In this document: in pieces, positions 46,702 to 58,977 of the stretch | How positions within the stretch are numbered: position 1 is the first letter of the stretch | Layout: every line of letters begins with the position of its first letter | Assembly: GCA_039707655.1 (NCBI GenBank) | Contig: CM077676.1 | Coordinates: 431,311,379-431,375,378, forward strand | Reading direction: 5' to 3' | DNA: 64,000 nucleotides | Source of the DNA: Elymus sibiricus | Lineage: Eukaryota > Streptophyta > Magnoliopsida > Poales > Poaceae | Translations under genes and position numbers: made by a program | Notes under the pieces: generated by a model | The model's database searches: none | What the model was told of the DNA's origin: nothing | The model's input: only the letters and a program-made list of their open reading frames with translations

Positions 46702-46790
46702 ACTTGTGCTAGCTCGAGTGGCCAACAACTGTGCTTTAGCCTGAGGTCGGGAGTTCGAGTACGCACTGCTTCTTTTATTTTTTTTTCATG
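46702..46790 (+). other. tRNA-like segment 1 in the CACTA element
   Basis: TAGCTCGAGTGG at 46710-46721 resembles a Pol III A box and GAGTTCGAGTAC at 46751-46762 a B box; a T-rich run follows at 46771-46788. I could not draw a full cloverleaf, so this is a tRNA-derived remnant or SINE head, not a tRNA gene. Confidence 0.4.
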
Positions 46791-46945
46791 AAGTTTTACA
46801 TTCGTTGCCTGCCGAATGAGCTGGCCCGTTTGCCCAACCTTAAGCGAACCCTGCGCGAAAACTGGGGTTCTCCTTCGTCTCACTAGAGTCCAGGCCCAGC
46901 AGCAGAATTAAGATTTGAAGAGCCAATGCTTCATTCTAACACTTA

Positions 46946-47026
46946 CGGATTGCTAGCCTGGTGGTTCGGTTCGAGCGGGGGGGAGTGGAGGTCGCAGGTT
47001 CAACTCCCAGGGAGCCCCCTTTTTTA
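46946..47026 (+). other. tRNA-like segment 2 in the CACTA element
   Basis: TAGCCTGGTGG at 46954-46964 (A-box-like) and GGTTCAACTCC at 46997-47007 (good B box), then a run of six T at 47020-47025. Spacing of the boxes (43 bases) is normal for tRNA genes. It is probably a remnant. Confidence 0.42.
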
Positions 47027-47557
47027 TGCAATTTGTTGTAATTGCACCATGGCGTTGAACCATTTAGCCTGCCTGGCCCCACGCGCCAGTTCGGTAGGGT
47101 CTGTCCTACACGTCATGGGAAACCTGTGAGTGGTGCGGGTCCCACTCGATGGGCAGGCCCCACCTGTCAATGGGAGCTCGTGGGTGGTGTTGGTCCCACG
47201 CGTAAGATTGACGGGTCCCACTTGTCAATAGGAAAACAATAAGTGCTAAATAGTGACATGTAAGTCAAAATGACACCTAAACACTCCATGTAGGCGAGAT
47301 TGCTGAGGTGTCTGCCAAGTCATGCCAAATCAAATCATAGTAGAAATTACGACTAACTGAATTGGTCATAATCGACAAGAAAAAACATTGTAAATCATGT
47401 TCACAAATTTATGACCATTTTGTGTAAGGCAATTACGACCTTTCTGACCAAAATGGTCGTTATGGTTTAGGGTTAGGACCCTCCCAAACAGCTTATGACC
47501 AATTGGTTCGAAATGGTCGTAGATTTACGACCAATTCACCCACGGTCACTAGGAGAA

Positions 47558-47586
47558 GGTCACAAGTTGACATATTTCTTGTAGTG
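47558..47586. repeat. Right terminal inverted repeat of the CACTA element
   Basis: Ends TTGACATATTTCTTGTAGTG, the inverse of the left end. Confidence 0.88.
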
Positions 47587-49043
47587 CCAGAAGATTTCCC
47601 CCCTAGTGGCATAGCGAGGAAGATTGGGGAGTCTTGCGTTGCAAGCTCCTCCTGATAGCTTGCGAAGGAAGACTGGGTCTCTTATACCAAAAGCCTTGCA
47701 CTGTAATATGCGGTCTTGACAGAAGATATTCCATTGGTCATGCATACCAATTGTCCTTCTGCTGGCCTGATCATTGTTGATGGAAAGGTTGCATAACTGA
47801 TGCCGACGTTATGTTGACAATTAATTCGGACTACCCTTTGCATTCAGACCAAGTGTTGCCGGTTGTGAGTAGTTGACGGATATTTCCCTTCGGTTTTGCT
47901 GAACTTCCACATATTTAGAATTCTCATTGATTCCGGATAGCCGTGGACTTATCCATATTCCTTGCAGACCTTGTTCACAGTGTCCGGAAATTTTGTATAT
48001 ACACCTGTGAATTCCAAATATGCTTTGCAATTTGTATTAACATACCAGAATTTTGTTGTTGCTCTCGGCACCTTCACATTCTTGAAATATGTCTTCTGTG
48101 GGTAATAAATGATTCTTGAGTCCATTGAGAAAGGTTCAAGGTTCACCCTACGGACTGAAATAATCGTTGTGTCGAAGATCGAATAATTTGCTCTCGCTGG
48201 TGTTCATTGCTAATACCTCATCTGACTATTACTTAGGTATGATTTATTCCGAGGCAAACTCCCTCAGGTATATTCTGGCCTTGTCGGTTGCACGCAGATT
48301 CTGCTTCTGACCCATTCTTCATTCTTGATAGAACCGGTGTTGCTTTTTTGAATATCGGGCAGTTGACTTGGTTCTTACAGAATTTGGATTATTGGTTATT
48401 ATCCAAATTGTATGCTGGTCTTCCTTGGCAGTTCTTGCAGATGGATCCAGTCAGAGCAAGAGGACGAAACCAACAAAAGAAGCAAGAACCGCGAAAACCA
48501 AGAAAATACCAAAAAGCAAACAAAGCTCAAATTTTGCGGACCTTACACACGTGGTCGAGGATTCACTAGTATAACTAGTATAGCGCACTCGATGTACCTC
48601 TAAAGATTTAGAAGCAAAACCACACAATGCTCCTGGTAGCAATTGGTGTCAAGCTCTTACTACTTCCTTAGGGTACACCAGACTCGACGCACGACCATAG
48701 CCAAAGTAGCTTAGTCAATGATCCTAAGGTTGTCTGGGGAAAGATGGAATTTATAGGCGTTTCCCAAAGGAAACTAGATTTAAGGAGAGAAATGCCATGG
48801 TTAGCAAGCAGGGTAAGGATATCTGGTCTACCTAGGGCTTCAGGGCTCACGGGTCATTGCCTGGTGCGGACATTTCACACCGAAGGCAAAGGCCACGAGA
48901 GTTGAGGTCTGATGGAGCCAAAAACCTATGGGGTTGCCTTATGATCAATAGTAGTCGTGCATGTTTGGCAAACATGGCTGAAATCCATCTGGGCTTCCTA
49001 CTGAGCACAAGACAATGAAGTCTGGCTAGGGTAACCTACTGTC
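47587..49043 (-). other. I2 interior, part next to the primer site
   Basis: The first ~115 bases continue the ~48-base repeat array. The rest has no gag-like sequence. On the minus strand a short hydrophobic ORF (48642-48451) is not conserved in any way I can judge. Confidence 0.5.
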
Positions 49044-49061
49044 AGCCTGGCTCTGATACCA
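49044..49061 (-). promoter_or_regulatory. Primer binding site of I2 (initiator Met-tRNA type)
   Basis: Minus strand TGGTATCAGAGCCAGGCT begins five bases inside the LTR border. TGGTATCAGAGC is the standard site for initiator Met-tRNA. Confidence 0.85.
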
Positions 49062-49066
49062 TCCGT

Positions 49067-52000
49067 TGTAGCGCCCCGCCTTTATACCACTGTAGCCAGA
49101 CGGTCGCCGCACACACCAGCCCAGGAAATCACTCTGGCATGCGCATTTACAACAAGTATCATGAACACAGGCATTTCTATTAATGGATATATAAGTCTTA
49201 CATGATATTTTACAAAGGTGATGGCAGCGGAAAAGCTCTATCTATGGCAGCATGGTCTTGGAGCGGCTCCAATCCACAGGGATCTGACTGGGTTACTCTT
49301 CTAGCCCGCGAACACTCTGGCTCCTCGCTAGTGGACGTCGGATCCTTAGGTGAACCTGGCCACATTGAAGGCCGCTGAGTACTTTTGAATGTACTCGCAA
49401 GCAAACCAAACCAACATATACACCAAGCAAAGCAATCCATGGCATTCAAGCATGCACTTGTTATTAGAGCAATATTGATTATCATGGCATAGCATACCTA
49501 TCTAGCAATGTTAATTATCATGTCATAACAGGATTATCTAACATGATAAATGCTAAAGTAGAGTACAGCATAACAAGTAAATAAACCATACTCCGAATAT
49601 TCTCATGATCCAGTCCAAACCATAACCAAATCCATTCTAACTCTTGCGGTCATCCGACCACTCATCTCATAGCCATCGCCCGGCTAATGCTCATATCCCT
49701 GACATCATCTGATGTCCATGCATCTGCACTGCAAGCCTAGCAAACCTTACCTTTCTCTGGTTCATTCATGGCAATAACATTATATAGTTTATTCCTCCGG
49801 ACTCGACACAGACCAAATAGTGTGACCTAGTACGAACTGTGTCCCATGACCGAGGACATGGCTATTCGAATAGATTTACACTCTGCAGAGGTTGCGCACT
49901 TTACCCACACTATGGAGCTCCTGGCCTCATGCTCCCATTTGGGTGGACCGGTGCTGCTCCAACAAAACTTGTCTATTGCCCGGCACTCTTACAGCCCCAC
50001 CGACGATCATACCCTATCCGGGTCAAGTCCTTGGTGGCCCCTGTGTCACTCCTGACACCTGCCATCGTCGTGTCCAAATAAAACTGTCCCAAATGGGGAC
50101 GCCGGCAAATAACTTAACTGGGCTGACAAGGTTATCACCGCCTATTGGGCCAGGGTAGCACGCGCGCATAACCTTCCCTCTTTGGTGGTACCTATAAGAG
50201 GCAAGACAACGGACCAAGTCAGGGCCTTCCCATAAAGGCAAATGTAGCTGCACTGATGAGCTCGGTTCGGTGGCACTATGACTCGATCCAGCCGACGGAG
50301 GAGGTTGTCATTATTAAATCACATTCTTTTATTACAATAACAATAATGATGCAAGAAGAAAACATAACAACCTATCTCCATATTGTCATCTACGAGTCAC
50401 TAGTGCGATAACATGATGAATACTAGCAAGTAATGCAAGCCATAATATGGACTATCAGGGGTTTAATTATTTCTAACACAGGCATATTCATTAATTAAAC
50501 ACACAAGAATAACACAGAGCAATGCTTTAGGGCATATATCAGACGGTCGGCTTTCCTGGGGGTCGAGGAATACTCCGGGAAGAAGTGCGATCACCTCGCG
50601 GAAAAATTCGTCGGAAAGGGTTCCCTCACGGAAAGGCTAGATATAGGTTAGGGGCAAAATGGGCATTTTCAAAAAGTTTCAATATTGTGAAAAGGGTACC
50701 ATCAGAACGGGCTCGGCATATAGAGAACGTGAGCATTGGATTCACCTGAATCGGAGTTACGGTTGCGGAGATATAGATGATTGACTGCCAGGTACCAATC
50801 TATAAATAATTTATTCACACACAAGTCCTTGGCAGTTTTTCTGCGGAAAAAGAAAAGTGCACTATGCACTTGGGCTGGCTTGGGCCGAATCTGCCGCTGC
50901 TGCGACTGTCGCTTCACTGGGCCGGCCCAACTGCGCTGCCACTTTAACAAAAAAAGGAGGGAGGGGAGTGTCGCTGACGAGGGGGCCCCGCTGGCAGGAC
51001 CGTCTCCCTCCTCGCGCGCGCTGGCTGGAGGAACAGATCCGCCTTCGACCGGCGATTCCCGGAGCTACAGAGGGTCTCCGGCGGGGCTCCGGCCACCGCT
51101 AAGCTCAGCGCGACGAGGCGCGGACACCGGTGCATGACACGACAGCTGGGGAAGACCGAGACGTCGGCGGCGTGGTCTCCCGCGGAAGTGGCCATTGGCC
51201 GGACTCAAGTCTGAGCCCACAGGTGTCCCGGGGAATAAACGAAGGGTTGGGGAGGTTCGTCTCGATCTGGAGGTTCCACTGGTGGAGAAAGAAGGGAGGG
51301 AGGGGCTGCGGCTTCCTCGAATTCGAGCAGAGACCGTGTGCGGCAATGGCGGCCGTGGGGCGGATTTGAGCACCGGGGCTCGCTCCCTCGGGCAAGGGAG
51401 GGTCTAGGGGGAAGAAGAGGTGGTGGAGTGAGCTCGAGAGGACCCGGGGAGTGGCTATTTATAGCCCGGCAAGGCGAGGAGATAGGGATGGCCGCCGTGG
51501 CGTCCTTAGCCGTGCACTAGAGCTCGCGGTGAGCTGGCGTTGGACGCACGCGGTGCCAACCTGACGGCACTCGCCGTGGCGTGAGGAGGAGGAAACCGGA
51601 GGGGGGAAGGGTCTAGGGAGGGGCAGGTGGACGCCACGGCGCCGTTTGACACACTCGGACAAGCGGAGGCCGGCCGGAATTGACCTCACGAAGGGTGCCG
51701 TGCTCAGAGCGCGCGCTTCTGCCCGCCGTCCGCGTGGTCACCACGCCAAAACGCTCTCTAGCGCACGACTTGACCCAACACCTTGTCTATTGCGTGACTC
51801 AGAGGTCAAATAGATGCTAGAAGTAGCTGGAATCCACTGGGAGGCTGAGAGGTGAGAAAAACTTGCTAAAACAGATTCTGACAGCAACCTTGGATGGACT
51901 TTTCTAGAGAAATGGATGAAGGAGAGGAGCTGGATCTTTGTCACAATGAAATGTGATAGGAAGGTGTAGATGCTGGCAAAATTTGAGGTCATTTGGACCT

Positions 52001-53046
52001 GGTTTGCATATACTTCCATTGTAATGCAAATTTTGGTCCAGGAAAGGGATTTGGATGTTGTGCTACATTGGCTGAATGGATTGGGTTGAATTTTTGTGGA
52101 GAGTGATGATTTGGATATATGGAGATACTGGAAAATTTCAGCTCATTTAGAAATGCCAAAGTGGTACTTCCTTCTCAAAGTTTTCTGCTGGACAGAAACT
52201 AGATGGAATTTTTTGGAGAAATTGGCTAGATAAAATGATGTGAATTTTTGCACGCTCACATCATATAGGGAATGTGAAGTCCTCGATTAATTTCAAGAAT
52301 TTTGAAGCAATATAAAATATAGTTGCTTCACAACCTCAAAATAGGTCCAGAGAAAAGAATTGGATGATGCACTCAAATTTTGAACTGTGGAACTTGGGTT
52401 CTTGATAGAAATGGTGAATATATGGATAGGAGAAGCTCCAAAAATTATTTGGGATTTTTCCTGGATACCAAAATAGTAGCTCCTTTGGAAAGTGCCCAAA
52501 GTGCAATATTGGCTTTAAATAGGAAAATGCAATTTCCCTTATTTAATTATTGCCAATATTTTTATGGGAGCTCAATATGATCGCAAATAATATCTCCACA
52601 AGTTTTCATGAACTTTGGAGATGGATAGATATTTTTATGGATTTAATTCTTTTATACAGCAGAAAAAGGAACTAATTTTAAATGAAAAATATTGCAAATG
52701 ACTTGGCAATATTTTTCCGTATCCAGGGTTTACGGAGATAGGATGATCACTGGGAAAATTTTGGGAGGCAACAGATCAAAGGAAATTAGGGTTCCTTTGT
52801 AACGGAAGGAATTAGGGTTTCCCTTCCGGCAGCTCGGAAAGTAGGGTTTCAGCGGCAAAATCTTGAGAAAATATCTCGGGGGCAAGGTTGGACTGGAGAG
52901 AATCTCTGGTTGGATAGGAAAGGCAAGGCTAAATGACCATCTTCATATACCCAAGAGCAATAGAAAAACCAATAACATCGAAAAAAAGACGGGAGTCAAA
53001 TCCCGCAAAGGAAAAAAAATCAAGGAGTGAAAACCAGGGTGTTACA
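49067..53046 (-). repeat. Right LTR of I2 (5' LTR in element sense), 3980 bp
   Basis: Plus-strand borders TGTAGCGCCCCGCCTT and AACCAGGGTGTTACA. Collinear with the left LTR apart from the two indels noted there and scattered substitutions. A minus-strand TATA box is at 51455-51464; this is the promoter that would drive the element. Confidence 0.88.
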
Positions 53047-53047
53047 A

Positions 53048-55412
53048 CAACCTCATGATAAAGAATTGCTTAGTAAAGATGAAATTATTGGTCTTGCTTC
53101 TATTGCCGTACCTCCTACTGATCCGTTAGAACAATATTTGCTAGACCATCAAAACGATATGCATATGAATGAAAGAAATGAAATAGATAAGATGTTCTTT
53201 GATCAACCACCTATCCTTAAACACAATTTGCCTGTTGAAACTCTTGGAGGCCCTCCTCCACCTAAGGGTGATCCTGTATTTGAATTGAAGCAATTGCCTG
53301 ATACATTGAAATATGCTTATCTTGATGAAAAGCAGATATATCCTGTTATTATTAGTGCTAACCTTTCAGAGCATGAAGAAAAGAGATTACTTAAAACTCT
53401 GAGGAAGCACCGAGCTGCTATTGGATATACTCTTGATGATCTTAAGGGCATTAGTCCCACTCTATGTCAGCACAACATTAATATGGAGCCTGATGCTAAA
53501 CCAGTTGTTGACCACCAACGACGATTAAATCCTAAGATAAAAGAGGTGGTAAGAACTGAAATATTAAAACTTCTGGAAGCAGGTATAATCTATCCCATAG
53601 CTGATAGTAGATGGGTAAGTCCCGTTCATTGTGTCCCTAAGAAAGGAGGTATCACCGTTGTTCCTAATGATAAAAATGAACTCATTCCACAAAGAATTGT
53701 AACTGGTTATAGGATGGTAATTGACTTTAGAAAATTAAACAAAGCTACTAGAAAAGATCATTACCCCTTAACTTTTATTGATCAAATGTTAGAAAGATTA
53801 TCTAAGCATACACACTTTTGTTTCCTAGATGGTTATTCTGGTTTTTCTCAAATACCTGTATCACAACCCGATCAAGAGAAAACCACCTTTACTTGTCCTT
53901 TTGGAACTTATGCTTATAGACATATGCCTTTTGGTTTATGCAAGGCACCTGCTAACTTTCAAAGATGTATGAATGCTATATTCTCTGACTTTTGTGAAAA
54001 GATTGTTGAGGTTTTCATGGATGATTTTTCCATTTACGGAACTTCTTTTGATGATTGCTTAAGCAACCTTGATCGAGTTTTGTAGAGATGTGAAGAAACT
54101 AATCTTGACTTGAATTGGGAGAAGTGCCACTTTATGGTGAATGAAGTTATTGTCTTGGGGCATAAAATTTCTGAAAGAGGTATTGAAGTTGATAAAGCTA
54201 AGGTTGATGCTATTGAGAAAATGTCATGTCCTAAAGATATTAAAGGTATAAGAAGTTTCCTAGGTCATGCTGGTTTCTATAGAAGGTTTATTAAAGACTT
54301 CTCTAAAATTTCTAGGCCTCTTACCAATCTTTTGCAAAAAGATGTTCCGTTTGTTTTTGATGATGATTGTCTAGAAGCCTTTGAAACACTTAAGAAAGCC
54401 TTAACCACTGCACCTATTGTTCAACCACCTGATTGGAATTTGCCTTTTGAAATTATGTGTGATGCTAGTGACTATGATGTTGGTGCTATTCTAGGACAGA
54501 GAGTTGATAAGAAATTAAATGTTATCCATTATGCTAGTAAAACTCTAGACAGTGCCCAAAGAAATTATGCTACTACTGAAAAAGAATTTCTAGCAGTTGT
54601 GTTTGCATGTGATAAATTCAGATCTTATATAGTTGACTCTAAAGTAACTGTTCACACCGATCATGCTGCTATTAAATATCTTATGGAAAAGAAAGATGCT
54701 AAACCTAGACTCATTAGGTGGGTTTTATTGCTACAAGAATTTGATTTGCATATTATTGATAGAAAGGGAGCTGAGAATCCCGTAGCAGATAATTTGTCTA
54801 GAATGGAAAATGTTCTTGATGACCCACTACCTATTAATGATGATTTTCCTGATGAACAATTAGCTGTCATAAATGCCTCTCGTAATACTCCATGGTATGC
54901 GAACTATGCTAATTATATTGTTGCTAAATTTGTACCACCTAGCTTCACATACCAACAAAAGAAAAAGTTCTTCTATGATTTAAGACATTACTTTTGGGAT
55001 GACCCACATCTTTATAAAGAAGGAGTAGATGGTATTATTAGACGTTGTATACCTGAGCATGAACAGGAACAAATCCTACGGAAGTGCCATTCCGAGGCTT
55101 ACGGAGGAAACCATGCGGGAGACAGAACTGCACATAAGGTATTACAATCTGGTTTCTATTGGCCTACTCTTTTCAAGGATGCTCGTAAGTTTGTCTTATC
55201 TTGTGATGAATGTCAAAGAATTGGTAATGTTGGTAGACGTCAGGAAATGCCTATGAATTATTCACTTGCTATTGAACCATTTGATATTTGGGGATTTGAT
55301 TATATGGGACCTTTTCCTAAATCCAATGGGTATACTCATATTTTAGTTGCTGTTGATTATGTTACTAAGTGGGTAGAAGCTATTCCAACTAGTAGTGCTG
55401 ATCATAACACTT
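53048..55412 (+). pseudogene. Element H: reverse transcriptase, RNase H and integrase N-terminus, interrupted by I3
   Basis: After the I2 duplication the frame reads KDEIIGLASIAVPP, then RT blocks VHCVPKKGG, TGYRMVIDFRKLN, FLDGYSGFSQIPV, MPFGLCKAPANFQR and the catalytic FMDD at 54014-54025. One TAG at 54083-54085 (context RVL-stop-RCEE) fits a former CAG. RNase H follows ([36 protein letters not shown]), then the HHCC module of integrase ([13 protein letters not shown] ... CDEC) and the first catalytic Asp at 55298-55300 (FDYMGPF). The frame is offset by one base from the protease part upstream of I2, so a small indel or an ordinary frame change lies near the junction. Confidence 0.88.
55408..55412 (+). 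repeat. Left target-site duplication of I3 (CACTT)
   Basis: CACTT recurs exactly at 63802-63806. Confidence 0.9.
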
Positions 55413-57067
55413 TGATGTCTACTACACAACTTATTCTTGTAGACTCGTGTTGGGCCTCCAAGCGCAGCGTTTTGTAGGACAGTAGCAATTTTCCCTCAAG
55501 TGGATGACCTAAGGATTATCAATCCGTGGGAGGCGTAGGTTGAAGATGGTATCTCTCAAACAACCCTGCAACCAAATACAAGAAATCTCTTGTGTCCCCA
55601 ACACACCCAATACAATGGTAAATTGTATAGGTGCACTAGTTCGGCGAAGAGATAGTGATAAAAGTGTAGTATGGATAGTAGATATATGTTTTTGTAATCT
55701 GAAAATATAAAAACAGTAAGGTAGCAAGTACCAAAAGTGAGCACAAACAGTATTGCAATGCTTAGAAACAAGGCCTAGGGTTCATACTTTCGCTAGTGCA
55801 ATCTCTCAACATTGTTGACATAGTTAAATCATATGTAAATCCCTCATGTGCGACAAAGAGTTCACTCCAAAGTCACAAATAGCGGAGAACAAACGAAGAA
55901 ATTGTTGTAGGGTACGTAACCACCTCAAAGTTATCCTTCCAGATCAATCTTATGAGCCATCCCCATTAATTGTCATGAACAGCCCTAGAGTTCGTACTAG
56001 AATAACACCTGAAGATACACATCAACCAAAACCCTAATGTCACCTAGGCACTCCAATGTCACCACGAGTACCCACGGGTTTGATTATACGATGTGCATCA
56101 CACAATTTCAGATTCATCTATTCAAACCAACACAAAGAACTTCAAAGAGTGCCCCAAAGTTTCTATCGGAAAGTCAAGACGAAAACGTGTGCCAACCCTT
56201 ATGCATAAATCCCCAAGGTCACGGAACCCGCAAGTTGATCACCAAAACATACATCAAGTGACTCAAGTGAATATCCCATTGTCACCACAGATATCCATAT
56301 GCAAGACATACATCAAGTGTTCTCAAATCCATAAAGACTCAATCCGATAAGAAAACTTCAAAGGGAAAACTCAATTCATCACAAGAAGATAGAGAGGGGA
56401 AAACACCATATGATTCATCTATATCAATAAAGCTCGCGATACATCAAGATCGTGCCATCTCAAGAACACGAGAGAGAGAGAGAGAGAGATCAAACACATA
56501 GCTACTGGTACAAACCCTCAGCCACGAGGGTGAACTACTCCCTCCTCGTCATGGAGACCGCCGGGATGATGAAGATGGCCTCCGGTGATGCTTTCCCCCC
56601 TCCGGCAGGGTGCCGAAAAAGGGCTGTAGAGGAGATCGTGGAGGTAAAAACTCATCTAGGTTAACTTTCGGGGGTTTCTGAATACATATGATTTTTTGGC
56701 GTTGGAATCATGCGAAGAAGGGCCACAGGGGGTCCATGAGGCACCAGGGCACGCCTGGGGGGGTGGCGCGCCCTGGTGGCTCGTGGAGCCCCTGTGGGTC
56801 TTCTGGCCTCCTCCCGAAGCTTCTAGTACTTGTTATGTCCAATAAACATTCTCCAAAAAGTTTCGTGGCATTTGGACTTCGTTTGGTATTGATTTTCTGT
56901 AAAACAAAAACAGGGCAGAAAACAGCAACTGGCACTGGGCACTAGATCAATATGTTAGTCCATGAAAATCATATAAAAACCATATAAAAGTGCACCAAAA
57001 TCATACAAAACTATAATAAACATGGCATGAATACTTCATAAATTATAGATACGTTGGAGACGTATCA
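55413..57067 (-). repeat. Left LTR of I3 (3' LTR in element sense), 1655 bp
   Basis: Plus-strand start TGATGTCTACTACACAAC, end GATACGTTGGAGACGTATCA. It carries the GC-rich palindromic region at about 56738-56787 and a (GA)n tract at about 56470. Confidence 0.88.
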
Positions 57068-57090
57068 GTATCCCCAAGCTTAATTCTTGC
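57068..57090 (-). promoter_or_regulatory. Polypurine-type tract of I3
   Basis: Minus strand AATTAAGCTTGGGGATAC abuts the LTR start TGATACG. The AAGCTTGGGGAT core is the same as in the internal hairpin modules. Confidence 0.6.
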
Positions 57091-58887
57091 TCGTCCTCGA
57101 GCAGGTAAATGATAAAAGAAATAATTTATGAAGTGTGAATGCTAGCATAGTGCATAAGTTTGATCAATAATAATTTCAATCACTTTTCCTAGCATCATAA
57201 CAGCAACTTTTTCTCATAAAAGTCATCATGATAAAGTAGCAATTAAAAACAGAAATTTTGATGTGGAATGCTACCTATCATAATCATCATATAATCTTTT
57301 CTTTTGTTGCATGGACATTGGACTTGAATGATTCAAAGCAAGATCATTATTATAACAGCAATATTTATTATCATAAAACTTCTCATGAGCAAGTAATAAT
57401 TCATCACAACAATGAAGTATAAGGCATAAACTTTCTTGGAAACTAACAAACTATTCTAGTCAACAATGCAATTGCAATTCATCATATTTTCAGGAAGGGT
57501 CTCATGTAGGAGCTTTTTAGCAAGTCCACGTACTCAACCATCATTTAGTCTTCTATGATTGCTAACACTCACGACATATATATGGAGCAAAAGTTTCAGC
57601 CAGACACATAGAAAGATAGGGGCTTGTGATTTCGCCTCCCAACTTATTCACCTCAAGGGTGATGTCAACAATAATAACTCATATCCAACTAGATATATGT
57701 GCCTAGATCTTTCCCCACCACATGACGGTTACAAAAGAGAAAAATAAAAAAGAAGTAGAGGAGAAGACTATTAACTCTTGCATAAAAAATAAATTCATAA
57801 AAGTAAATGCATAAAAGTAAAAGATAGGCCCTTCGCAGAGGGAAGCAGAGGTTGTCATGCGCTTTTTGTTGTTGGATGCACAAGCTCTTAATGCAAAGGA
57901 ACGTCACATTATATTGCCCCTTGTGATAGCAACCTTTATTATGCAGTCCGTCGCTTTTATTTCTTTACCATCACAAGTTCGTACAACGCTTATTTTCCCT
58001 TGAAATAAAAGATCATACATATTTTAGGAGCAATTTTTATTGCTTTTTGCACCGATGACAACTTACTTGAAGGATCTTATTCAATCCCTAGGTAGATATA
58101 GTGGACTCTCATGACATGAAACTGGGTTTAACGGTTTTGGATGCACAAGTAGTATCTCTACTTGGTGTGGATTTTTGGCTAGCAAAGATATTGGACAAGC
58201 ACCACATGTTGGAGGATCTATAACAATATAACTTCTATGTGAATATGAACAAACATAATTCATTACGTTGTCTTCCTTGTCCAACATCAACACTTTGACA
58301 TAAAATACTTAATGGGGGCTCACAATCATAAAAGATGTCCAAGATAGTATATTTGCATGTGAATCTTCTCTTCCCTTATTAACTTCTTCATGAATTGCAT
58401 CATTGACTAATGCTATGCTTGTTAACCTCCAATAAATTTTACCACTTATACTTTTCTTTATGTAATGTCATTACTTTCCATAAGATTAGCATATGATCTC
58501 TTTCATTATTTTCATTGCAAGGAATCACACTTATCATATCCAATGATCTATATGAAAGTTTTTATTATATCCCTCTCGAATATTCATCATCTTGGGACCG
58601 AATTCATATCTTGTGCAAATTACCATTACTATTATTAACTCTCAAAAAGATATAAGTGAAGCATGAGAATTAATGACAAACTACTCCAAAATATATAAGC
58701 GAAGATCAATGAGTAGTGAAACAATTAAGTAGCTATGTGAGGACTCTCTCTCATTTAAAAAGTTTCAGATTTTGATATTTTATTCAAACAGCAAGCAAAA
58801 CAAAGACACAACCAAGTATAGCACACATTATGTGAACGAGTAAAAACTTGGGTTCAATCGAGACTAACCGATAGTTGAAGAAAAGTG

Positions 58888-58977
58888 ATGGGATGCCTAC
58901 CGGGGCATCCCCAAGCTTGAATGCTTGATACTTCTTGGAATATTTACTTGGGGAGCCTTGGGCATCCCCAAGCTTGA
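58888..58977 (-). repeat. Two-hairpin AAGCTT-GGATGCC module, I3 copy 2
   Basis: Plus-strand GGGATGCCTACCGGGGCATC CCCAAGCTTG, spacer, GGGCATCCCCAAGCTTG. It corresponds to 29725-29815 in I1. Confidence 0.55.

Larger units (their letters stand above)
39317..47586. mobile_element. Non-autonomous CACTA transposon, 8270 bp
   Basis: Left end CACTACAAGAAATATGTCAA and right end (inverted) the same, with identity over about 20 bases and similarity continuing through CTTG(C/T)GACC. The 3-bp duplication CCA is exact (39314-39316 and 47587-47589). Subterminal regions hold repeated ACGACCAATT / TTGGTCGTAGA words (39420-39600 and 47340-47580), the sites that bind TNPA-like proteins in other CACTA elements. 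No transposase is present. Cargo includes an RPS5 fragment, a GC-rich leader-like segment, 660-bp tandem repeats and two tRNA-like segments. Confidence 0.9.
33873..53046 (-). mobile_element. I2: LARD-like LTR retrotransposon with 4 kb LTRs, split by a CACTA element
   Basis: Two ~4.0 kb LTRs (33873-37898 and 49067-53046) are flanked by an exact ACAAC duplication. Orientation is minus: the Met-tRNA-type primer site (49044-49061) lies inside the right LTR and the purine tract (37899-37915) next to the left LTR. Without the CACTA insertion the element is about 10.9 kb, of which only 2.9 kb is interior, and it encodes no gag or pol. Long LTRs and a short non-coding interior define LARDs (Sukkula is the barley example); identity with Sukkula is not checked. 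Confidence 0.82.

Noticed and set aside
46702..47026. Genuine tRNA genes
   Set aside because: Box motifs are present but no full cloverleaf with paired acceptor stem could be drawn.
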